This document shows, piece after piece, positions 23,597-36,654 of a stretch of 64,000 nucleotides of DNA (within the stretch, counting starts at the first letter, position 1; each line of letters starts with the position of its first letter). The DNA is taken from positions 32,953 through 96,952 of the forward strand of contig JAODUP010001181.1 in the NCBI GenBank assembly GCA_025642065.1, written 5' to 3'. The stretch is from Paralvinella palmiformis. Lineage: Eukaryota > Annelida > Polychaeta > Terebellida > Alvinellidae. The notes under the pieces were generated by a model. It was not told the origin of the DNA, did no database searches, and was given only the letters and a program-made list of their open reading frames with translations. A program made the translations under genes and the position numbers.

Positions 23597-26592
23597 GTGA
23601 GTAGTTTATTATCTTGAAGTGATAGCAATTTTCCGACTCTTCCTATTTTAATCAGTTTATGAATAAACCTAAAAATTTTTGATTTAATGAATCATACAGG
23701 TAATGTTGACATTACCTACTGAATATTATTTTATTCATTATTTATAATATATAAACCTGTATATTAACCTACACGAACATAGACAATGCCAAATATAATG
23801 TCACTTATTTGAAAGCGAAGTCATATTTTCTCCACTTGATGGTTTTCCATGAATATACAATTTATGTTCCACGTCCTTCCCGGGACTTGATTGTCAAATC
23901 ATGCATAATTATAATTATGGCTGAATGTTTGCACGAAGATATAATTAATCATCATAACTGCCATAATTGTACAAAATCAAAGTGAACTGTATGCTATAAC
24001 TGCATATTATATTGCCACAGTATAAAAGTTGTGTTGAGTAAATTATGACCACGGGGATGTTTGCTTAATAACCCTGCTATATTTCCATGTTATAGTGAAG
24101 CCTGAATTGAGGCCGCTAAAAGTTGGATAATTCGAAAAGCCTGAATTGAAGCTGAATTGTGAAAAATAAAAATGCTAGTTCATACAAGTCTAGTTTTATA
24201 TATTGCATAATGATCAATAAAGATAACTATATAGTCTAACCACATTCAACACCTGAAGTATAAACTGTTTTGTAAGTGTGTTGTACCAAAACTAGTCACA
24301 CTGTCATGTTTTATTTTATTGAAAGGAGATAAATGTAGGATATAAAAATTACATATATATATATATATATCCTTAAAGCATTAAATATAGTTAGTCGAAA
24401 GTCTGCATTTCATTATCCTGTATTTAAAGCCTGTCATATTCACCATCATTTAAGACTCTTTTGTCAGAATATTTTACAAACATACAGATAAATAAAGACA
24501 CACATTCACTTTTATTTATATAGAATAGGATATTCCCCATGTAAGATGAGATGATTTCTCGGGTGGATCAAACATATCGCAGATACAGACATCAGAAATA
24601 GTTTTTTTCACGTTTTTGTATTTGATCATTTCGGGGTGAAAATTATTTGTATCTAAGTACTAAGCAAACTGACATGATAATATTCAGTTAGTCATGATTT
24701 AATCCATACAAATACCAGTTTACATTCATTATCAGTATATAACATAATAATAATAATTACAAACTTCTATAGCGCCAATACCATCGAAACAAATTGAGCT
24801 CAGTGGCGCCACCTAGTACAGGGGTTGGCCAATTTCATAGTGATGATACAATGCAAATTTCATGAACAAATTACTGTAATATTTCAGATGTCGTATATTC
24901 TCAAACATTCCATTGTGGGGGGGGGGGGATAATTTTTCTCTGAAGCAAACATATTCAGATGATGAAAATATCGAGAACGTTTTAGAATTTTAACGTTCAT
25001 ATGCTGTTGAAGTAAAAAAATACCCAGTCAAGAACAGACTGAAGATTTTGTGTTTTGCCAAATTTCTATTCAACGCAGTTTGCATAAAGGCAGAGTGCAT
25101 CAGGCCCAGCGTACATTAATTGGCATGTCTCTGGGTCTGAGTGAGGATATGACTCCAGTATGTATTATGCGGATATACAATGCAATTATGTGAGAATGAT
25201 ACTGAGAAATATATCGCATGTTGTCAGCTTATATATAAACTCGGCTAGGAAGAAGTACTTATCTATTATTTACACTTACAGTGTACACGATACATAACCA
25301 GCACAAACAGTTCATATGATCTCCATCTCAAACAGATATTACACTGACTTTACTGTTAGCATTTAGCTGCACTGGACAAAAACAGAGCCATTGCATTTTT
25401 TAACACTACCATGGCTCCACCTGGTGAATACGTATCAGAGTATGAGCACGTGGTTGAAACATACGCTTTCTGCTGCTGAATATTCAGACAGCCAGATGTG
25501 AAATTATTTTTCAACGTTGAAATCATTTCAATAATTATGATATTTACTCGTTAGCGTCATGGGACTTTCTTCTAACTCATGGTCGTGTTGTGCAGGAGGT
25601 CGGAGGTTTGAATCCCCGCTGTGGCACTATGGGACGAGGAATTTTTCATTCAACCAGGCAAACAGCAAGGTTTTCCCCTCTGAACATCATGCCTGCTATT
25701 GTAAATTCTAAATGTATTCAGATTTAGTCCGCGCGGTGAAACGGTAGATTACGGACCATGTGCATCTCCCTCATTTGAGGAAGCCAGCCACATAAAATAA
25801 CTGCCGTTATTATTATAGTAGACATACTATCTCTCACGATGAATGTGATGATGATTGGTGTTTTACGACCATTTTTGTATGCATGGTAGGCTAAATAGGC
25901 CGAGTGACCTCCAAAGGTAATGAAGCCAAGTCAAAGATGAAACGCCCTTCAGATATGCCCATGCTGAGATTCGAACTCAGGTGGTAGTAATCTGTGGTCC
26001 AACACGCTACCAACTAGACCATGGAGATGCCCTGAATATGACTAGATCTGTTGTGTGTGTGTGTGTGTTTGTTAATACCACAAATGACTGTCAATGGATA
26101 ATAATACATTTATAATAAATAAGCAATTTAATAATGAATTCCGTTACTAAACTGCTCTGCCACATGTTACCTGTTCAATCAGTGTTGTAGGGTTGAATTG
26201 TTTAGCCTCAATATTTACTGTTGCCTATTGTCTGGGAGGACCGCTCAGCGACAGTTAACAAAAAAAGTGCTGGTTGGGTTGCCAATTTCAGTGCAGATGA
26301 GTGATAGGTGGTGTTTTTCAACTAGCAGGCACATTTAAATACAAATGGCTGCCAATTGATTTCTCTAATAATCAAAAACACTGACTCTGCTCCGAAAACG
26401 TTGTTAAACGCCATTATCTTTGTTGGCTATTATTAATGTTGTGCTTATCTCATGGAGTGAGTTTCGGTGGCAGGTGACATAGAATAAATTAACTGATATT
26501 TATGTGTCCGAGAGTGCACTCTAAATATATAAAAGGATTTATGTATATATATATGTTTTTGTGTGTGTGTTGTGTGTATGTATGTATGTATG

Positions 26593-26635
<43 letters not shown>

Positions 26636-26953
26636 TGTATATATATATATATATATATATATATACAAACAGATGTTGTATATACATCTATAATATGCAT
26701 TGATTACCAATCACATACAGGCACACACATTTGTTTTTATTCTGCGAACATAAAATGTAGGTAATCCTTTCTTGAGGATAGTCATGATTGTAAATTTCAA
26801 TTTTCTGTATTAAAGATGAACAATTGTTGTGAACCTTTGAAACACAGACTTTGAAGTTTGACACTTATTGACGAACATGTGATGATATTTATTATCATAT
26901 TAATAGAAGTACGTCAGATGTTTTTGGGGGTGTCATCATTAACTACGCAATTT

Positions 26954-26987
<34 letters not shown>

Positions 26988-29900
26988 GCCACATGGAATA
27001 TTAACTAAGAGTCGGTATGATTTCAAACTAAGATTTTGGCTTTCTGGTTCTCCACACTGTACACGACCTGTCTTGACACATAATACGTTCATTTACCGAC
27101 AGAAGTGTTTAAAAACAGAAGATGCAATGGCAAGGAATCCTGCACTCAGCTGTTTCTGACATCAGGTAAAAATGCAATTCACAAATTTATTTCATCACCC
27201 GGTTTTACATAGAGCAGTTAATTAAACGGATCAGACATCATTTTGACTCTGTGTTGTGTAATTTTACACGGTACTAGCTTTCCTTTGGATGCTAGATAAA
27301 ACAAGTGTGTTGATACATTCTCTTAACTGTTTACCTGGAAAAATCTAGAAGGAACTGCGCCAACTGTTGGAATAAAATCATACACGTCAACAAGGCAAGG
27401 TCGCCTGTGCCGAGTTCCCCAAATAAAACAGTGTGCAACTGGTAAAATTAAGCCAATCAGAGAAGGGAGCCTTCAAATTAGGGGTCCACAGCTTTTCAAC
27501 AGCCTTCCAGTAAATATCCATGGTCAGACAGGATGCTGCGTGACCAGTTTCAAGCACAAACTTGATAAATACCCACAAAACATACCAGACAAAGAAAAAA
27601 TCCCAGGCTACAGAATTGAAACGGAATCAAACTCGATCACATCTTTGAGGAGTCCCTGGGAAAGCTGAGCAATACAGCTGAGGCAGAGTCAATGACTTGG
27701 CTGGAGAGATTATACTCTCAAACTCTGAATGAGTGAACAGCGCAGCCTCCCGTAATGAGCACTTAAAGAGGTCAAACGTTGCCCTTTTTGGTAACATATA
27801 TTTTATTCCGGTTCGAACCCACACTGTTTAAAGTCGCCACAAAGAATGCTGCCCTTCAAAGTGGTTGACACATCTCGTAGTCTCTGATGAAAGAGTGCCT
27901 CCAACATAGTTTATGATGGATTGACATAAATAGACCGACACCACAAACACTTCTCAGTAACTCCCATAGGAGTATCCAGCTATTTGGCATTGTTACACTT
28001 GACCAGTTGTCACTCGGGTCGTGGTGACCGTTGACCTTCGAATCCACCAACCAACTGCTGACTTTTCACGTGGCCTTCACTTCACTCGGCCGTTAATCAG
28101 GACCTGGTCGGATTGATGCCGGATTACTGCATGGATTATGTACGATGAGTGATGGCTGCAAGCTATATAAATAAATGCGATTGCGGACGTCATGCAAAAG
28201 GCTGCTGTACTTCACCGCTATGCTGTCAAGGATCATAATTATAATAATATTTATAACGACAATTAATAGCCACGTCCTTATCTACAGTTGAAGGGGCCTC
28301 TTCGTGAACCAATCGTCGGCTAGTGACTACTAGGGCCACGGTTACAATACGGGCCTCGCCGTGTGGGTGTTTCATCCGCCAGTCACTTGATCCTCATTAT
28401 GTTTGGAAGTCGATCAGCCCATTTAGCCCACATCGTGCATACGAATGGCTGTAAAACGGCAGCCGTTCTCATCTTTAACCGGGGCAATCGGATAGCAAAC
28501 TTCCAGGTCGTGGTTAAAATTTCAGTGTGTTACTGGTGTTTGTGGGTTATTTCTCTTGAGAGGCTAAACAAGGCACTCACCCAGTCGTGCCCATCTGCAG
28601 CTCATTGAACTGGGGCACATCGATGCTTGACGACGTACTCGAGGCATCTGGCAGTGTGATGCAGCTTAATACCTTCACCTGGTCGCGTTTCAACTTTATG
28701 ATTCGGCTAAGAATAACATCCGTCCCTGGTTTCAGCCATTTCAGAATGGACTTCGTGCATCTTACTGGATAAAAGTGATAAAAGTTACATTTCTGTGTTG
28801 ATTTATCACCATAAAAGGCTACTCAACGACTGACTGACTCACTCACTCACTGACCAGCCAATAACCATCAAGAACGTGTTTATTGCACAGTTATGGGATT
28901 TATCTCTATCTACACATTGCCCAAATGAGATGCACTCTACACAATGGCAGTGTATTGATGGAAGACAGATTTGATTGAGGCCTCTCTCTGGTATTCAGTG
29001 ACATCTTTCAATGTTTTGATTCATTACCCGTATTGAGTAGGCGGTGATGTGTGTATTGGATGCTGAGGTATACTGTTACTGTATATAAAACCACCTCAAC
29101 ATCCTGCCTTATCTATTTTATATGGGACGTTGTTGGGCGGAGGCTGGTTGCTAGATGAATGTGTTAGTTCTGTACTTAGACTGGACCGATTCACTCGATG
29201 CCGTTTTATGTGTGTGATGTGAGGGATTTGCTTTTCCAGCTCGTAGGAATCGTTCATGATGTGGATTGAAACAGGTAGGCAAGTCGCTACTAACTTGTAT
29301 CTGCTTGCATGCATTCTTGCTTGCACATGTGTTCACACAAACATACACACATATAGATATACAGAGAGATGGTTTTTATATGTGATTTTTTAATAGTCAC
29401 TGCACTTAGCCTAAGTGCAGTGTCCTGAATGATTTGGTACTTCACTGACTAATTATAGTAATCATTCGTGGTGAAGTTTCTGACTGAGATGTTTTTACCT
29501 TTATCCTGGGTATGGCACCCGAAATAAACGATACTGGAAGAGACATGTCATAGGAATGGCACTCTGAATTAAAACTTGTTTGTAGAACCACTTTTTTTGT
29601 GGTGAATTTGAACTATTTGGTATTCAGAAGGATGCTGCTGACCAAATACCTTTTTTGTTTGAATATGTTCCAGTCTGTTCCTTGAGTTATATTACTACAT
29701 GGATTAATGGCAAAATATAAATCCATTATTATTATTATTATTACTGCGTTATTAGTACTTGTAATGATTTTCTTGTAAAAAAGAAGCCTTTTGAATCCTC
29801 ATTGCTTAAATCTGTAGTCAGTCGTGGATGTCGTGTGCCAGATTTATAACTGTCCAACCAGATGTTATTCTTGCTGTATCAAATCTAGACAGTCTACTCA

Positions 29901-32396
29901 TGATACATGGCTTGTAGCTTGATACCGTGTAGATATTTTGAATAATTGGAGTGGGAAAAAAACGAAGATCTCTGGATAATTAAACACTGCTTATTATATT
30001 TAAATCCGTACATTGTCTGGATTCCATAACTGTTTGTATTATAACTTGATTCTTAATTTGGTTTGAGTTATGGCTTGTTAAGGAATGACGCTTACAAAGG
30101 AATTGACACGTGTTTTGATACTGAAAACGATTTCTTGGAAATGACAATAAATCCACAAAAAGAGTTTCATAAACTAAGATTGCATGGTCATATACTGGAT
30201 GGTATGGTCCTTGAAGACGGTGACTTTGAATGAAGGGAAACGAACATTTTCTGAAACTATACTTCCTTTTGACAGTGCAATCTGAGTACTTTGTACTTAA
30301 AGATGTTGTCATCTTAATAATTACCCTTTGCCACAAATAGCACAATAAATGCTAGTAATTGGAGAAGTTTAAAACATTTCTGACCTTTGTTAAGATCTTT
30401 GGTATGGAATTGTGCCTGACCTTCTTGTGTTGGGAAGGACGTTATATTTTACCAGTTCCCGGTCCTGTGGCTTAAGTTGGAGTAGCCATATCCATTTCCA
30501 ATCTGTTTATTCTGCATATTAATATACAACAGAGATTGTGTGAAAAATACACCTAATTTATTCTTAGCCTTTAGGAAAATCCGTAAATACCAGTGGGTTT
30601 TTCCATCTGCAGCAGAAGTATTCCATTTGCTGTGGGGACGGCATCCAGAAGTTGTCATTTGGTGATTTCCCGAAAACGTAGCATACTTCCCAATGGACTT
30701 CATCCTCTGATCTGTTTGCTAAATAACGGTCAAGTATCATCGATTTTGGTTATATGGTATATCTGATTATAACATCAATCGCCTTCAATGAATTCAGAAT
30801 AGTGCAGCTTGACAAATACTCGAACATATGATCCTATCACTCCAATTCTTCAAAAACTACATTGGCTGCCTGTTAGACAGCTTATTCATTTCAAGATTTT
30901 ATTAATAACTTATAAATCTATTAATGATATATTGCACCAGAATACCTGTGTGAACTGGTGTCCATTAGAAAGTCATCCCGAAAACTCAGGTCATCCAGTC
31001 AGATCCTATTGCAGGTGCCAGTGTCTCGGCTCAAGCCATATGGCAATTGTGCATTTAGTGTTGCAGCCCATCACTTTGTGGAATGGGTTGCTGGCAGATG
31101 TTAGAAATGCGTTGTCTGTTGAAATTTTTTTAATCCGTTCTAAAACACCCCTGTTCAAGGTCGCTTTCACAGATAAATAATTATTATCTTTTAAATCACT
31201 TACAGACATTATTTGGGGTATTATTATATTACATATTATTTATACAGCACTTTTGAATGGCTCCTGCTAGTAAGGGGGACTTTTATTAAATATACATTAT
31301 CATTATTATACGTTTCCCTTGGATAAATATGAAAATAACTAGTAACAGTTAGTTTTTTTATGTAGCTAGGCATAACTCAATTATAGTTCTTCCAATCCAG
31401 GGGGGGGGCGCCTCAGTGGTCTAGCGGTAGCGTGTTGTACCACAGTTCACTACCACCTGTGTTCGAATCTTGGCGCATATCTGAAGGTTGTTTCATTTTC
31501 AACTTCGCTTCATTACCTTTTGGAGGTCGCTCGGTCCACTTAGCCTACCGTGTGCACAAAAGTGGCCGTAAAAAACATCAATCGTCACCATTCCAATCCA
31601 GGGGGTCCTATGGGTCGTATTTTGTGTATTCATAATGAGCCAATTACCATTATTCATCCAAACAGAACTAGGCTTATTTATCTGCCCTGTTCTCATTGAT
31701 CCAACCATTTTCATTTCCCACCAAAGAGATAAAATGGTGTCCCGAATTTAAAATGTAAATAATTTGAATTACTGGCATGTGGAAAACAAGTTATTATTAA
31801 TAAGTGACATTTGGCAATCCTTATTTACCAATTGGATATTAAAGTGTTCTTGAAAATATAACCCGAAAATATAACCCTTTTGTTTGAGCATAAGCAACAT
31901 TTTATGGCTATTAACATTCATCGTACGAGTAACAAAGTATATATTTTCGGAATTAGACAGTAATTGCACATCATCAGATGACAAACATTAAATTTGGCAT
32001 CCTGCAATCACACAAAAGTTCTAATAAATTTTCTAACCCATGCTACAAGCTACGTACTGTATTATTTTGACAGCTATGCCATGGTTTGGTATGGACATAG
32101 GCGGCACACTGACCAAGCTGATCTATTTCGAGCCGAAAGACATCAGTGTCGAAGAAGAGGAACAGGAAAGGGAGTCGCTGAAACAGATCCGTAAATATCT
32201 AACGAGCAATGTCGCCTATGGCAAGACAGGGGTCAGAGACGAACATCTTGAATTAAAGGTTCGTCGTGTGTGGTTCTGTGTTTAGCTTCTATTGGTTCTA
32301 CATTATGCCTGTATTTACTAATTTGGTTCTCAGATTTGTTTATTTATAATATAGCCAGAAATAGAGAGAGAGAAAACAAGAAAACTAACCATACAT

Positions 32397-32454
<58 letters not shown>

Positions 32455-35400
32455 ATATATATATGTGTTAATTATAGGGGATTTTATCATATCTCTTCTA
32501 GAATAGGGAGTTTGGAGGTCGGAGAGGGTCAGTTCACTTTATACGTTTTCCAACAAGTGAAATGGATGCATTTCTTCAGATGGCCAAGACTAAGCACTTC
32601 CCTAGTCTAGCCCGAAGTATCTGCGCTACAGGTGGAGGTGCTTACAAATTTGAGGAGGAATTTAATAAGGTAACATCTGCGATATATGAGGCATACTAAC
32701 CTGGATGAAAACATGTTGCAGTCGGTTTTGTTATTTTCTTATAGTTATAAATCATCAAGTGTGTGTGTTGGGGTGGGGGGGACCAATTTATTTAATTTTA
32801 AACGAAATTGATGTGTCAATAAAAGTGTCAATATATAATAGGTTACAAAATTGAAATAAATCTAAGTAAGGTTGGGCTTTACTCTGTTTCTGCTACATTT
32901 TGAATTCATAAATAGATTTTTGTTTAGGTCACTATTACTGATACACCATTACCAATACACCCATAGGTAAACTATCACCACTTTAATTTCTTTACAGAAT
33001 GTCAACTTAGAATTACATAAATTTGATGAGCTCGACTGTCTCATAAAGGGTATTCACTACATAGATCGACACAATCCAAACTGTGAATGCTACTACTATG
33101 ACCAGCCGAGGAGTGTTGAAGCTTGTGAGAAAAGGCCGTACAATTTCAGGAACCCGTATCCCTACCTCGTCGTGAACGTTGGCTCGGGGGTCAGCATATT
33201 GGTCGTCTATTCACCTGATAATTATAGGCGTGTCAGTGGGTCGAGGTGAGTAGATTTTCCAATGCGTTTCACTTGTTGACATTCGTGAATGCTGGTGCCA
33301 GTATCTGGCAATTGTAAAGACAATAAATGCTGGGTCACCTGGAGTCTTTACATGTTTGATACAAATATTGTGAAAATAGTTTCTAGAAGTGCAGTATATT
33401 ATATATGAACTCCTCAACCATATGATTCGAGTGTCCAGGCAGGCTTTCCCAAAGAAAAATAGATCAGAAGGTGAGAGGGGTGTCCAAAACACATGGATAC
33501 CACAATGTCACATACATTACTGCAATGTCGCATTCACATTAAGCATGCTGCATATATAGAATCTCGGTTTTAAGCTGAGATTCCATACATTGTATGTGTA
33601 ATGAGAATCTGACCTAAAAAATGGAACACATGTAAATGTATGAGTGTGATTCTATATATGCGATTGCGTATGTGACAAAACTGACTGTTGAATACAGAAT
33701 TTTACAACCCCAGTCATAAAATTCTGGATTCCACTTTCCAATTCGAGTGTCCAGGCAGGCGTTCTCAAGAAAAATAGATCAGCAAGTGAGAGGGGTGTCC
33801 GAAACACATGGATACTGCAAAGTTGCATACGCATTCAGATTCGCATGCCGCGTATATGGAATCTCTGCTTTAGGCGTAGCATGGCACTCACAGCCAGCTT
33901 TGCATCACGGATTATAGTAGGCCCCTATAGGTAGGCAGCTGGCAAAAAGGATATTTTTAATTGACTTGCTCAAGAGGCATGCGCACACAGATATTTGGCA
34001 AATTTGTATCTCAAAAGGGCACTGTGGGTAAGTGATTGACAATCAGCACTAGCCCAGCATGAAAATATACTTGTTGTGGGCATCCTGGCAACCGATTCAG
34101 GCCCTGTCCCTGCCATACAATGGCCAGACATTGTTATTAATTTCTTTATTGTCATCACAACAGCCACCAGTATGCTAGAAGGGGGGGGGGCTGTTTTGAT
34201 ATCTGAACAGTTATTTGTGTCCAGATTTATTTGCTGCACTTCATTATGAAACAGCATTAAAAATGTCCTTAACTGGCAGGAGACCCTTTCAGTGAGAAAT
34301 AACTTGGTGATATGATCCATTGAACCTGTGCATCTGTATGGTAACTGTGTTCCTTTAGCTCATTTTGAATCCTTGGAAACTTTATATCAGATGAAAAGAG
34401 CCTGGAAAAGTCCATAGAAAATTCTGGAAAATCACTGATTGGCTTAGCTAGAAAACTAATTTATTTTTGCTGGAACAGCCCCACCCATTTTGCCCCCTGG
34501 CACCCCGTATAAACCCTGGTGAACTGTTGTGCACATCATGCAAATTGTGATGCATATTATGTGGTTGTACATTCTATTTGCTCATCAGTAAAAATATCCA
34601 AAATCAATCTTTCATACTGAGTAGCAACTAGATGAAATGAAAACACGTTTTGTTTGCATATTAGACGTTTTTATATGACTGAAATGAAGAGGCTATTAGT
34701 TTATAACTGATCAATAAATTATGGATTCTATTTTCAAAACCCTGCCATTGCCAGAGTCTTGGCATGGCTCTTGAAACATTCTAGGGCACTGTGGTAGACC
34801 TAATTAATTTAGATTGCATATGTTTTGGTATTTCCAGAACTATGCAGTAATTGATTCTTGTTAACTACCAGTTGATGGTACAGTTTGCCATCCATCGGTT
34901 CATTTTCTCAGTCGGTTAAAGAATGTATCTCTGTGTTAAAATTGCTTTTGTAAGGAGTACAAAACTCTAGTTGTGACAGAAATGTGTGCATCATTTATTG
35001 ATCAAGCACTCGGTGCACATAAAGAGGACGTGGTTATCAACATTTCTCTGAGGGGCAATTTTTAACATCCTAGCCTGTGGCTGCTAGAATTTTGTCATGT
35101 AGTAATAAATCCAGGACCCATACCTGCGTTTGTGAGATATTTCTCCAGGGCGTCGCTTCTCAGCTGTATGTCCCAGGTGAGACCAAGCCATGGCTTAAAC
35201 AACTCAACTCACAGGTCACATCTTCAGTTTCAGCTGATGGCATTAGGCCACATTCTGAGCTAATATTCATTTGTACAGTTACACTACTTTGGGATGGTTA
35301 TGCAGAAAATTAATGTTGAATGGATTGAATTATCTGAACTGGCATATCTAAACATTTTCACTTGTACCACATTTCTTTTTAGCCAACCCATTAGCCAACT

Positions 35401-36617
35401 GGGTGACTAGCTGGCTAAAAGCCTGCCGACTTTTATCTCATAACCAATATATTATTAGTGCTTGATGGATGCCACGTAATTTTTTAACAGTTTAGGTGGA
35501 GGCACATTCCTTGGACTCTGCTGTCTGCTAACTGGCTGTGAAACATTCGAGGAGGCGATAGACTTGGCGTCGGAGGGCGACAGCAAGAATGTGGACAAGC
35601 TTGTCAGGGACATCTACGGTGGCGACTACAGCAGGTTTAACCTCTCCGGAGATACTGTGGCTAGCAGGTAAGGGGAAATGTGGACGTTCTGCATCTCTCC
35701 TCTTCTTCTTCACCCTAAAACTGGCTCGCCCTCTGGCACTGCGCTAAATACCATCAGGTGATTGAATTGAATCCTAGTCTGTTGCACGATGTCTGTGGCA
35801 TGTTTCGTCCTCTCATTGAAAACCTGGGCCTGGTCAGCTTGTTACATCCAAATATGGCTGATTTGAGATGATTGCTGGAAGAAAGTACTTCAAATGATTG
35901 TTTGTTGTCTTGTTTCCATGGAGAATTATCGATAGAACGTATTTTATAATTGCTGCCTTATGCTGAGGCTATATAAACAATAATGCTTTGCTTATAATTG
36001 CCGAGGGGCCATCCAGAATTATTATCAATTTTGCGAGCATACAAACTGGGCACCTCCATGGCCTTGACTGGTAGCGAGGTTGGCCGCTGAACTATTTTAC
36101 CTGGGTTCGAGTCCTAGCTGGGCTGTGTCAGAAGGATGTTTCACCTTTCGCTCAGCACATTCAGCCTACCTCGTGCACAAAGGTAGCCATAAAATGGCGA
36201 CAGTTTACAACCGTACAAAGCATACCCGGGGAGGAGTGAGTGAGTGAGACATGAACGTATGATTGTTTTTTTTTAGCAAAACAGCAACTTTGAAACATTC
36301 AGGGGGGGGGGTGTTTTGTACGTTTGTGAAAATGATGATTACTACTGATGGTTCGCATTGGCTGGATTATGCACTGTAAAGGGTTCAGATACAAGACAAG
36401 TTTGGGCCAAGTTTTAAAAAGTAACAGCCCTTAGCTATGGAGTATGCCTGTAATGTACTATCGGGTAGGTTTTCAGCATGATGAGTTATTTATTACTATA
36501 CCAAACTCATAAAGCACACTTTTCATAGAGATATGTTTAAAAATGCCATTCATAATCAAAAAAAGAAAACACAGAACACCACATAACATCGATATTATAT
36601 ATAACTTCTAAATGTAC

Positions 36618-36654
<37 letters not shown>

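Larger units (their letters stand above)
23597..32073 (+). other. PANK intron 1, 8.5 kb
   Basis: Holds LINE remnants (24745, 27345, 30770), SINEs (25560, 25848, 28311, 31405), microsatellites and the candidate exon at 28581. A 58-codon frame without ATG at 30057-30233 (ends LEDGDFE) has no recognised relative. Confidence 0.7.

Noticed and set aside
26445..26693. Overlapping open frames of about 60-80 codons on both strands
   Set aside because: They translate TA/TG microsatellites ([12 protein letters not shown]) and are low-complexity artefacts.
29096..29326. 76-codon minus-strand frame ending KIDKAGC
   Set aside because: Composition is somewhat coding-like, but no acceptor precedes it and it would stop before the 28581 exon; no family recognised.
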